Origin: Actinomycetota bacterium
Lineage (GTDB): Bacteria; Actinomycetota; Actinomycetes; Mycobacteriales; JACQDL01
Assembly: GCA_016201065.1 (NCBI GenBank)
Contig: JACQDL010000035.1
Span: 1 to 64,000, forward strand
Direction of reading: 5' to 3'
Length of the DNA: 64,000 bases
The position numbers and the translations under genes were made by a program. Below the pieces are notes generated by a model. That model did not search any database. It saw only the letters and a list, made by a program, of their open reading frames with translations, and was not told the origin of the DNA. Below are positions 55,216 through 63,260 of the stretch, one piece after another. Position 1 is the first letter of the stretch; each line of letters begins with the position of its first letter.

Positions 55216-57603
55216 CTACGGCTCCGTTCTGTGCTGGCCGCCCCCCGGCACCTCGGCCACCACCAGGCGAAGCTCGCTGGTGTTGCGCTCGCCGTCGGCG
55301 TCGGCGAGCCATAGCCCTGACGGGTCCGGCAGCATCTCGGAGAAGGTGACGTCGCCGTCCTCGGCGCTGCGAGCCAGGCGTCGGATGGTGCTCGCCAACA
55401 GGTTGGTCAGCGGGATGCTGGTGAAGTCGGCGTACATCGGCTTGGTCTCGACGGGAACCGACACGAAGACGCGTCGGGCCAGGCCGTGCCGATGGACCCA
55501 CTCCCGCATCTGCAGGTAGCGTCGCCGCGGGTCCATCTGGAAGGCCCAACCGCACTTGCGTGCGGGCAGCCGCCACGTCTCGCGCGCGATCACCAGCCGA
55601 TCGATCGTGACCCGCGGCGTGTGGCGGCGGCGTGGCATGATCGTGAAGGCGTTGACCGCGGCGCCGGAGATGTACTCCCCGATGACCTCGACCAGCGGGA
55701 ACGTCCGCCCGTCGACGCGGCTGTGCACGATCAGCTCCCCACCCGACCTGACCACCTCCAGGGCGGCCAGCGGCAGCGGCTGGCTCGGCAGGTTCGACGG
55801 GTCGTCCTCGCCGACCGCCCAGTAGACGAAGCGGGGCGAGATCAGGGCGGACGGCGGGCTGGTCCGGGCCGTGACCGCACCCCAGGCGCGGGGCGCGAGG
55901 GGCAGCACACGACGCCCGCCCAGCACGGCCTCGGCCATCGCCCGCAGCCGGTCCGGATCGGGGTGCTGCTCGACCAGCGCCCGGCTCTCGACGGTGTTGA
56001 AGGCAGTGTGCAGCTCGCCGAGGACCAGGGAGAACTCGCCCCGGTTGAGGGCCTCGACCGAAGCGGAATCGATCATGACATCGGGGGAGTGGATCAGACC
56101 GCTGGCCCATCCGGGCGGATCGCAACCGAACGCCTTGGCGCACGCCGCGGCGATGTCCTGCGCCGCGACCGTGTGCGAACGCGCACCGTGCGGTATGTCG
56201 AGCACCGACTGCCAACGCCGTTGCAGCTCGGCCTCGGCGCGGTCGGCCACGGGCGGCCTGCGGGCCTCCGTGTAGAAGTCGCGGGTGGCCAGCGCCAGTA
56301 GCCCGGCCAGCGGATGGCGATCGTCGCCGGAGAGGCGGCCCCGGCGTTCGTGGTACTCCGCGAAACGCTCCAGGCAGTCCGCCGCCACCTGCACGGCCAG
56401 CCACCGGCCGCTCGACAGAACCAGGGACAGCGCAGGACCCAGCTCCGCCAGGACGGCCGAGCCGAGCCTGGCCTGTACGTCGCGGGTGGTGTCCTCGTAG
56501 ACGATGGTACGGCCGGCATAAGTCTGGCCGTGCAGCCTGGTCGGGGCCCGGTCGGCGAGGTGCTGGAACTCGCCGTCGAGGACGTCGACCGCCCTGGCCA
56601 CCGCGTCCGCGTCACCGGCGGCCCGGGCCAGCGCGTCACGCGCGGCAAGCAATCGGTCCAGGTCCGCGACCGCCTCGTCGCGTGCGGCGGCGTGCGCGAC
56701 CCGCGATAGGCGGTGACGCAGCAGGCGCTCGGGATGGGCGTCGATGGGCCCATGGAAGTCGAGGCGGACGGCGCCGAGCTTTTCCAGCCTCCGCAACCTG
56801 TCCAGCACCTCCTCCGGAGTCCGGTCGCCGCCGGGATCGGCGAGCCCGGCCAGCTCCCGCACCGTCCGCGCACCGTCGCACCGTCGCAGCAGAGCGGCGT
56901 CCTCGGCTGTCAGCTCGATCGGCCTGCCCTGCGGCAGGAACAGCATGTCGCCGCGCAGGTGGTTGGCCGGGATGGGTCGCGGCGCGAGACCGTGCGCCAG
57001 GTCAGGCCTGGCCGCGAAAGCTGCGCCCACGGCGTCCATGGCCCAGGTCTCGAAGTACGTCGTCCGCTTGCCGATCAGGGTCTCGCCGGGGTGGACGACG
57101 GTGGCCGGGTCGTCGGGGTGCCACGTCGCCCAACCGATCGGGCCGAAGAAGCCGATGGAGTCGTTCTTGGTCGCGTATCGCTGGAGGTAGCCGGCGACCG
57201 CCACCTCACGGGCCCGGTTCCGCGCCGGTGCGCCGCGGCCCCTGTCGTCAAGCAGGCGGTCCACGCAGGTGTCCAGTAGGCGACGGTTCTGCCAGGCGAT
57301 CGCCTCGCGGAAGCGGGGATCGCGGGCGGCCCGGCGGATCGCCGCCGACGACTCGCCGACGGCTGCGCCGAACGCGCGCTCGTCGGTCGTCGCCTCCTCA
57401 CCGGAGGGCGGTGGCGGCGGGCCGGCCCGGCGACGCAGACGGGCGTCGGCCGTCTCGGCGAGGCGCGGGCTGGCGAGTGACTCGACGAGCACGGCGGGAA
57501 AGCCGGCGCTGCGTAACACCGCGCCGCGCCACAGCTGCCACTCGCCGCCCGGCAACGGGACGAAGTCCTCTCCCAGCGGGGATGGCCCGGACCCGCCCGT
57601 CAC
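55216..57603 (-). CDS. LanB-type protein (lantibiotic dehydratase N-terminal domain)
   Basis: 795 residues resembling the glutamylation domain of class I lantibiotic dehydratases: YLQRYATKNDSIGFFGP, GRTIVYEDTTRDVQ, SPDVMIDSASVEALNRGEFSLVLGELH and TPRVTIDRLVIARETWRLP. No C-terminal elimination (SpaB_C) domain, no LanC and no precursor peptide are visible. Proteins with this fold take aminoacyl-tRNA as donor, in LanB for glutamylation and in PEARLs for peptide extension. Here it may transfer an amino acid from tRNA to a carrier-bound or small-molecule acceptor. GTG 57603 overlaps the ATP-grasp stop. Confidence 0.8.
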   Translation of the reverse strand: MTGGSGPSPLGEDFVPLPGGEWQLWRGAVLRSAGFPAVLVESLASPRLAETADARLRRRAGPPPPPSGEEATTDERAFGAAVGESSAAIRRAARDPRFREAIAWQNRRLLDTCVDRLLDDRGRGAPARNRAREVAVAGYLQRYATKNDSIGFFGPIGWATWHPDDPATVVHPGETLIGKRTTYFETWAMDAVGAAFAARPDLAHGLAPRPIPANHLRGDMLFLPQGRPIELTAEDAALLRRCDGARTVRELAGLADPGGDRTPEEVLDRLRRLEKLGAVRLDFHGPIDAHPERLLRHRLSRVAHAAARDEAVADLDRLLAARDALARAAGDADAVARAVDVLDGEFQHLADRAPTRLHGQTYAGRTIVYEDTTRDVQARLGSAVLAELGPALSLVLSSGRWLAVQVAADCLERFAEYHERRGRLSGDDRHPLAGLLALATRDFYTEARRPPVADRAEAELQRRWQSVLDIPHGARSHTVAAQDIAAACAKAFGCDPPGWASGLIHSPDVMIDSASVEALNRGEFSLVLGELHTAFNTVESRALVEQHPDPDRLRAMAEAVLGGRRVLPLAPRAWGAVTARTSPPSALISPRFVYWAVGEDDPSNLPSQPLPLAALEVVRSGGELIVHSRVDGRTFPLVEVIGEYISGAAVNAFTIMPRRRHTPRVTIDRLVIARETWRLPARKCGWAFQMDPRRRYLQMREWVHRHGLARRVFVSVPVETKPMYADFTSIPLTNLLASTIRRLARSAEDGDVTFSEMLPDPSGLWLADADGERNTSELRLVVAEVPGGGQHRTEP

Positions 57604-58856
57604 GGTACGGGCTCCAGGATCGCCTCGACCTGCGCGCTCGCTCCGTCCAGGAGCGCCCCGCATTCCGCCGGGTCGTTCGCCTCGCAGATCAGGTAGGCGT
57701 AGCGGGACAGGTAGCCGCGAGGCGGCAGCAGCAGCACGGCGCCGTCGGGCGTCAGCCGTTCCGCCCGCACCAGGCCCGGGGCCCGCCCGGGCTGCGGCAG
57801 GGTAAGACGGCGCAGGACGCTGTCGGTGGGGGGGTGCAGGAAGCGGACGCCCGCCGTCGTCCTCGGCTCGGGCTCCGACCGTGCAGGTCGGGACTGCGCG
57901 ACGTCGGCGGCGACCTCGGCAAGGTCGATGCCCGTGGCGAGCCGCCCGAGCAGCGGGATGAAGTCCCCACCGAGCCGGCCGTTGACCTCGATGATGACGG
58001 GTCCGCGGATGGTCAGCTTGACCTCGGTGTGCGTCATCCCGTCGCGCAGACCGAGCGCGTGGTGCGCCTCGCGCAGCGTCGCCATCAGGGCCGGGTCGGT
58101 CAGCAGAGGGTCGACGGGGTCGACGATGTGGCCGATCTCCTCGAATGACGGCGGCGGCCCGACCTGTTTCCGGGCGACGAGCACCGCGTGGTAGGAGCCT
58201 GCCTGCACCATGCCGTCGACGCTGATCTCCGGCCCCTCGATCAACTCCTCGATCAGGACACCGGACGAGCCACGCGCGGCGCTCAAGCTCGCGGCGGCGG
58301 CGACCGCCGGGTCCAGGCAGTGGCCGTCGTCCGCCCGCAGCACCCCGACGCTGCCACCGAGCTCGCGCGGTTTGACCACGACCGGGTATCCGATGGCCTG
58401 CGCAGCCAGCTGCGCCTCGGCCTGGTCCTGGGCGAGCCGGAACTGCGGCTGCGGCAGACCGGCACCGGTCAGGAGCTGGCGCGTGCGGACCTTGTCCCGG
58501 CAACTAACCGCGCTCTGCGGGGCGAGGCCCGCGGTGCCGAACTGTTCGCACAGCCGGGCGGTGGCCGCGACGAGCAACTCGTCGAAGGTGAGGAAACCCG
58601 TGATGCGGTGTTGCGCGGCCATCTCGGCGACGTCCGCGACGAGCCGGTCGGTGTTGTCGGTCAACCGGGCGCGTCGCACGCTCGGGAACACGGTGTGGCC
58701 GGCGACGTACGGCAACTGCCATGTTGGCGGGTCGTCGTCGATCAGCCAGGACCTGCGGTGCGCCAGCGCGTCCCAGAGGTATTCACGGTACGAGCGCGCG
58801 CCGCTGCCGACGACCACCAGCACCTCCTCGGCAGGCGAAGCCTCCCGCGCGTTCAC
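57600..58856 (-). CDS. ATP-grasp carboxylate-amine/thiol ligase
   Basis: 418 residues with an ATP-grasp fold: CRDKVRTRQLLTGAGLPQP, YPVVVKPRELGGSVGV, LIEELIEGPEISVDG, HTEVKLTIRGPVIIEVNGRLGGD (metal-binding Glu and Asn) and a C-terminal lid. Such enzymes couple a carboxylate to an amine or, as BtrJ of butirosin, to a carrier protein thiol. With an ACP and a BtrH-like protein in the same cluster, a BtrJ-like role is attractive but unproven. GTG 58856 overlaps the preceding stop. Confidence 0.88.
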   Translation of the reverse strand: MNAREASPAEEVLVVVGSGARSYREYLWDALAHRRSWLIDDDPPTWQLPYVAGHTVFPSVRRARLTDNTDRLVADVAEMAAQHRITGFLTFDELLVAATARLCEQFGTAGLAPQSAVSCRDKVRTRQLLTGAGLPQPQFRLAQDQAEAQLAAQAIGYPVVVKPRELGGSVGVLRADDGHCLDPAVAAAASLSAARGSSGVLIEELIEGPEISVDGMVQAGSYHAVLVARKQVGPPPSFEEIGHIVDPVDPLLTDPALMATLREAHHALGLRDGMTHTEVKLTIRGPVIIEVNGRLGGDFIPLLGRLATGIDLAEVAADVAQSRPARSEPEPRTTAGVRFLHPPTDSVLRRLTLPQPGRAPGLVRAERLTPDGAVLLLPPRGYLSRYAYLICEANDPAECGALLDGASAQVEAILEPVP

Positions 58857-59431
58857 GCGACACCTCCGCTCGACACCGGCCAGAGGACGAGGGCGAACAC
58901 GTGCATGTCGGGGTTGAGCGGAAACTCGATCTCCCGGAGGTTCACGGCGGGGTCGAAGCCGTGGTTCGAGCGCCAGAGCCTGGTCCGGCGCGGCACGTCC
59001 TGGGCGCCCCGGAGCCGGGAGAACACCGCGGCCTCGGTATCCGAGAAGGCCGGCCGGAAGCTCACCAGGTCGGACAGCCCCACCAGCACCGCGGTCCGGT
59101 GCCCGGTGCTGTCGACCGCCGTGAACGTGTCCTGCATCGGTCCGCAGCGAGTTGCGCCGATGACGGACCATCCGGAGACGGGCGCCGGTGCGGACACGGC
59201 GACGACCTGCTCGTCGCACACGACGTTGTCGGGGACGCCCCGTCCCCACCCGGTGATGGGGTGGATCATCGGCGCCATCGAAGCCAGCTCCTCGGTCGGC
59301 AGGGTCCGGCCCATACCGTCGATACCGTCCTCGACCACGATCGTCGGCAGGCTCGTGCCGGTGTTGTTCAGGTGCGGCGACAGGTCGACCACGACGAACC
59401 CGTCGCTGAGGCGGGCAAATTGCGAGGTCAT
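58853..59431 (-). CDS. Protein of unknown function (192 aa)
   Basis: No family recognised. The sequence is soluble, without signal peptide or membrane helix: RLSDGFVVVDLSPHLNNTG at the start, GWSVIGATRCGPMQDTF, LVGLSDLVSFRPAF and EIEFPLNPDMHVFALVLWP at the end. It overlaps the permease gene by ATGA and the ATP-grasp gene by GTGA, so it belongs to the same transcript and is translated with them. Beta-rich prediction by eye suggests a binding or lectin-like role, which is guesswork. Confidence 0.7.
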   Translation of the reverse strand: MTSQFARLSDGFVVVDLSPHLNNTGTSLPTIVVEDGIDGMGRTLPTEELASMAPMIHPITGWGRGVPDNVVCDEQVVAVSAPAPVSGWSVIGATRCGPMQDTFTAVDSTGHRTAVLVGLSDLVSFRPAFSDTEAAVFSRLRGAQDVPRRTRLWRSNHGFDPAVNLREIEFPLNPDMHVFALVLWPVSSGGVA

Positions 59432-60213
59432 GACGAGGCGCTCGCGTACCGTGCGATGCCGCGCCGCCAGAGCCACCGGGAGAAGCCGGCCAGCAGGGCG
59501 GTGACGCCCACCGCAGTGACCGCGTGGGCGGCGTTGAACGCGTGCGTCACGACTTCTGCGGGGAAGGTGACGGCCGTTCCCACCGGCACGCCGACGGTCA
59601 GCAGCCAGCGCAGCCAGCGGGGGAAAACGCTGACCGGCCAGCGCCCGGCCTGGAAGAGGATCTGCGCGGTCACCAGGATGTTCTCCACGTTCATGAACCA
59701 GAAGACGGTGGTGGCGAGGATGAACCACGCGCAGGCCACCGCCACCGCCCCGAGCAGCAGCGCCAGGACCGACAGCACGACTCCGCCCACGGTCGGCACG
59801 GTCGGCCCTGAGCCGAGCGCGACGGCGACCGTCGCCCCACCGAAGACGACGTCCACGAGTTTCCACACCTGGATCTCGCCGATCCCGGCGAGGAACTGGG
59901 CATCGGCGGGCTTGAGGAGGGTGGAGTCGAAGGTGCCCGACACTACATCGCGGACCAGCCGCTGCAGGCTGGGCTGGATGATGAGGTTGATGAAGCCGCC
60001 GATCATCGTGTAGACGCCGACCAGCACGACCAGGTCGCGCGCGGACCAGCCGCCCAGGCTCGACGTCCGGCTGAAGAGCAGCGCCACCACGCCCAATGAC
60101 GTCAGCAGGCCGGTGAACGCCTCCAGCGCCTGCACAGTCAGGTTGGCGCGGTACTCCAGCTCCACGGCCAGCGCGGCGCGGAAGTAGGCGATCAGGACGC
60201 GCAGCCCGTTCAT
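59428..60213 (-). CDS. ABC-2 type transporter permease
   Basis: 261 residues with about six hydrophobic segments, for example LTSLGVVALLF, LVVLVGVYTMIGGFINLII and VGGVVLSVLALLLGAVAVACAW. VRDVVSGTFDSTLLKPADAQF is characteristic of the DUF990/ABC-2 permease group. Partner of the next permease and the ATPase to form an exporter. ATG 60213 overlaps the adjacent stop (ATGA). Confidence 0.88.
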   Translation of the reverse strand: MNGLRVLIAYFRAALAVELEYRANLTVQALEAFTGLLTSLGVVALLFSRTSSLGGWSARDLVVLVGVYTMIGGFINLIIQPSLQRLVRDVVSGTFDSTLLKPADAQFLAGIGEIQVWKLVDVVFGGATVAVALGSGPTVPTVGGVVLSVLALLLGAVAVACAWFILATTVFWFMNVENILVTAQILFQAGRWPVSVFPRWLRWLLTVGVPVGTAVTFPAEVVTHAFNAAHAVTAVGVTALLAGFSRWLWRRGIARYASASS

Positions 60214-61016
60214 CCGTTGACCGCCGCGAAACGCCGGGTCCCGGCCCGCCAGACGACCTTCAACAGCACCGCGGCGACGGCCAGCCAGAACGCCTGCACG
60301 AGCAGGCCGAGCAGGACCGAGGGCACGTCGTGCCCGCCGAGGGCGACGGTGACCGGGAAGGCAACCATCCACGGGAAGGGCAGCCAGTACGCGACGGTCG
60401 CCACGCCCGCGGGCAGCAGGGCCAGCGGCGCGGCGAATCCGCCGAGGAAGTGCATGACGAACCCGTAGATGCGGCTGACCGCGTCGGTGCGAACGATCCA
60501 GAAAGCGCTCAGCGCCAGGGTCCACTCGAACATGAACCGCATCGCCGTCGCCAGCAGCAGACTGGGCAGGAACAGCAGCAGATTCACCCAGGTCAGGCCC
60601 AGCTGGATGGAGAAGCCGACGACGAGAAGGATCACGGTCGGCACGGTCGCCGCCGAGGTCACCAGCTTGTAGGTGAGATTCTCTGCCACGTCCCGGTACA
60701 GCGGGTGCACCGGACGCATCAGCAGCACGGAAAACGAGCCCATCCGCACCCGGTCCTCCATTCGGATGAAGAACCAGGTGAACGAGAGGAAATTGACCAC
60801 CAAGAATACGGCGTAGTACGCCGCGATGTAGTTCTGGGTGAGCCCCCCGACGACGGCACCCTTCTGCGTGGCGGCCGCCACCCGCCAGACGACCATGTAC
60901 AGGACCGGCTCCAGGATCACCCCGGTGATCCAGATGAACATCGCCGCCGGGTATTGGAGCTGCGTCGACAGGAATGCTGCGCAGTCGCGGCGGAACAGCG
61001 CCAACTGCCATCTCAT
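60210..61016 (-). CDS. ABC-2 type transporter permease
   Basis: 268 residues, about six membrane segments (MFIWITGVILEPVLYMVVW, YAVFLVVNFLSFTWFFI, PTVILLVVGF, VLLGLLVQAFWLAVAAVLL). RVRMGSFSVLLMRPVHPLY matches the DUF990-like ABC-2 group. Forms a heterodimeric exporter with the neighbouring permease. ATG 61016 overlaps the ATPase stop. Confidence 0.88.
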   Translation of the reverse strand: MRWQLALFRRDCAAFLSTQLQYPAAMFIWITGVILEPVLYMVVWRVAAATQKGAVVGGLTQNYIAAYYAVFLVVNFLSFTWFFIRMEDRVRMGSFSVLLMRPVHPLYRDVAENLTYKLVTSAATVPTVILLVVGFSIQLGLTWVNLLLFLPSLLLATAMRFMFEWTLALSAFWIVRTDAVSRIYGFVMHFLGGFAAPLALLPAGVATVAYWLPFPWMVAFPVTVALGGHDVPSVLLGLLVQAFWLAVAAVLLKVVWRAGTRRFAAVNG

Positions 61017-62020
61017 TGCGCGCCGCCCTCGTCGAAGACCAGCTGGATCAGGTCCTCCAGCGGGGGATCGGTGACCTCGAGGTCCGAGACGTCCTCGCTC
61101 TGCAGGACATCGGCGACAGTCTGCGCGGCGATCTTCGCCGGGACGCTGAGCAGGATGCCGCGCTCGTCCCGGCTGAGCACCTCGCCGTACCGGTCCATGT
61201 CGACGTCGGACGAACGCAGCTTCACCAGCACCTGCTTATGCGGCGACAACCGCGTCGCCAGGTCGTCGAGCAGGCCGTCGAAGATCAGCTTCCCGTGGTG
61301 GATGAGGGCGATCCGCTTGCAGAGGTGTTCGACGTCCGTCATGTAGTGGCTGGTCAGCACGATCGTCGCGGAGTGTCGCGCGTTGTACTCCCGGATGAAG
61401 GCGCGGATCCGCTTCTGCATCTCGAAGTCCAGCCCGAGCGTCGGCTCGTCCAGGAAGATCAGGCTCGGCGTGTGGATCAGAGCCGCGGCCAGCTCGCAGC
61501 GCATGCGCTGGCCCAGCGACAGGGTGCGCGCAGGTCGGTTCACGAACCCGCTCAGGTCCAGCAGCGCGATCAGCTCCTCGATGACCTGCCGGTAGCGCGG
61601 CTGCGGGACCCGGTAGACGGCCCGGTTCAGCTCGAACGAATCGATCACCGGGATGTCCCAGATGAGCTGCTGGCGCTGCCCCATGACCAGCGAGATGGAG
61701 CGCAGGAAGTCCCGGTCGCGGTCGGAGGGCACGTACCCGTTGGCGCGCACCGTGCCATCGGTAGGGTGCAGCAGTCCGGCGAGCATCTTGAGCGTGGTGG
61801 TCTTGCCCGCGCCGTTCGGGCCGAGGAAGCCGACGATCTCACCGCGATCGATGGACAGCGAGATCCCGTCAACGGCTGTGACGGTCTGTGTCTGGCGCCA
61901 GAATCTCCCGCGTCGTCTTCCCTCGGGCGCGCCGGGGTCGTCCAGCATCCGCCGGGAACGCACCGTGAAGGTTCGGCGTACGTCATTCACCGCGACACTC
62001 GGATCTGACTCGCAACGCAC
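61013..62020 (-). CDS. ABC transporter ATP-binding protein
   Basis: 335 residues: Walker A GPNGAGKTT, Q-loop MGQRQQLIW, signature LSLGQRMRCELA, Walker B LIFLDEPT, H-loop TSHYM, and a C-terminal regulatory extension. Energises export through the two adjacent ABC-2 permeases; product export or self-resistance is likely. GTG 62020 is taken as start with GGGAGG about 12 bases upstream; GTG within VAVNDV is an alternative. Leads the operon through the adenylation gene. Confidence 0.92.
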   Translation of the reverse strand: MRCESDPSVAVNDVRRTFTVRSRRMLDDPGAPEGRRRGRFWRQTQTVTAVDGISLSIDRGEIVGFLGPNGAGKTTTLKMLAGLLHPTDGTVRANGYVPSDRDRDFLRSISLVMGQRQQLIWDIPVIDSFELNRAVYRVPQPRYRQVIEELIALLDLSGFVNRPARTLSLGQRMRCELAAALIHTPSLIFLDEPTLGLDFEMQKRIRAFIREYNARHSATIVLTSHYMTDVEHLCKRIALIHHGKLIFDGLLDDLATRLSPHKQVLVKLRSSDVDMDRYGEVLSRDERGILLSVPAKIAAQTVADVLQSEDVSDLEVTDPPLEDLIQLVFDEGGAQ

Positions 62021-62156
62021 TGAATCCGAACCTCCCGCGACGACGAAACACCCTCACCTCGCGGAGAGTGCCGACCTGTACGCACTGCATCTCGGGCCGC
62101 GCTCGCCCGACCGATGGACGACGCCGACGTTACGGTTGCCCGCCTGCGGCGGGGCA

Positions 62157-62171
62157 GAGTACCGGCTACTC
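62157..62171. promoter_or_regulatory. Palindromic operator GAGTA-N5-TACTC
   Basis: GAGTACCGGCTACTC, perfect arms, in the divergent promoter between the ABC ATPase gene and the rightward glycosyltransferase gene. Same motif as at 42183 and 62250. Confidence 0.7.
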
Positions 62172-62249
62172 AATTGCCCGGTCGGCGCCGCGGCCGACCG
62201 TCGGAGGGAGCGCGAGAATGCCCGGGACGCCGGTGACGGCCGGTCGTTT

Positions 62250-62264
62250 GAGTAGCCGCTACTC
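62250..62264. promoter_or_regulatory. Palindromic operator GAGTA-N5-TACTC
   Basis: GAGTAGCCGCTACTC, 93 bp from the preceding site and about 105 bp before the glycosyltransferase start. The remainder of the 62021-62369 gap shows no gene. Confidence 0.7.
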
Positions 62265-62369
62265 TCGGGCGGCCGGCGGCGCCGAATCTATGCTTGGCCC
62301 CGGCCATACCGGCGGGGTCTCGTCCGAGCACCACGGACAGCCGGCCCGCGGAAACCTGGAGGGGGCATC

Positions 62370-63260
62370 GTGAGCCATCAGCCGGATGAGCTGGTGCGGC
62401 ACTATGTGACGTACTTCGACTTCAACTATCTGGGCCCGGCGACCGCGGCGGTGCCGTCCTTTCTGCGGACCCATGATTTCGACCGCCTCACGCTGCTCAC
62501 ACCCGGCATCGATCCGTTCAGTTCTGAGGCCGAGGTGATGGCGCAGGTCCTGACCACGCTCAAGGGTCTCGACCCACGGGTCGAGCACGTTGACGTCGCC
62601 GAGGTCACGCAGGTGGGCCGGGACGCCGACCTCGAGGCCGCCGTCGAGTTCGCGAAGGAGCAGTCGGCCTGGCCCGAGTCGCTCGCCATGGAGCTGTTGC
62701 GGGCCTGCCTGTACCCCTGGGCCGGCCATCCGGTCGTCTGGTTCGACGGGGACATGCTGTTCGTCGGGGACACCTCCGGCGTGTTCAGCAGCCCGCACCT
62801 GACCAGCGGCGCGGCGGCCCCGGACGTGCTCAGCACCTCCGGCGAGGCCAGCGGCCTGCACCTGTACCGGCGCTTCGTCCGGCACGTCGCGGCCGCGGGC
62901 GGCGGCCCGATGCACGAGGGGGTGGGCCGCAACATCGGCTTTGTCGTGCTGGCCAAGGACGTGCGGGCGTCGCTCGCGCAGGGCCTACGGTTGGCGGCCG
63001 ACTTCGTCAAGGACGAGCAGGACCCGGTGGCCCGGTACATCCTCGGACAGTTGGCCTGGAACTACGTCTTCGAGCGGCATCAGTACGCGACCCTGGACCA
63101 GCGCTACAACGTGCCGACCCAGCCGCTGCCGCCCGCGTCGGCCGACGATCGCAACTCCTCGCAGGTCCTGGTCCGGCACTACATCGGTCCGGAGCAGAAG
63201 AAGCGCATGATCATCGATCTGCTGCACCTGCACGGAGGCTTCGGGCCGGGTGGTCGGTAG
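62370..63260 (+). CDS. Putative GT-A glycosyltransferase (DxD)
   Basis: 296 residues. The VVWFDGDMLFVGD segment carries a DxD metal motif at the end of a predicted strand, as in GT8-like and other GT-A enzymes, and HYIGPEQKKRMIIDLLHLHGG near the C-terminus resembles a GT8 terminal loop. Overall similarity is too weak to name the family or substrate. GTG 62370 follows GGAGGGGG at good spacing. First gene of the rightward operon, overlapping the BtrH-like gene. Confidence 0.65.
   Translation: MSHQPDELVRHYVTYFDFNYLGPATAAVPSFLRTHDFDRLTLLTPGIDPFSSEAEVMAQVLTTLKGLDPRVEHVDVAEVTQVGRDADLEAAVEFAKEQSAWPESLAMELLRACLYPWAGHPVVWFDGDMLFVGDTSGVFSSPHLTSGAAAPDVLSTSGEASGLHLYRRFVRHVAAAGGGPMHEGVGRNIGFVVLAKDVRASLAQGLRLAADFVKDEQDPVARYILGQLAWNYVFERHQYATLDQRYNVPTQPLPPASADDRNSSQVLVRHYIGPEQKKRMIIDLLHLHGGFGPGGR

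Noticed and set aside
53755-58856. A lanthipeptide cluster based on the LanB-like gene
   Set aside because: No precursor peptide, LanC cyclase or elimination domain is present; neighbours are ATP-grasp, adenylation and sugar enzymes.
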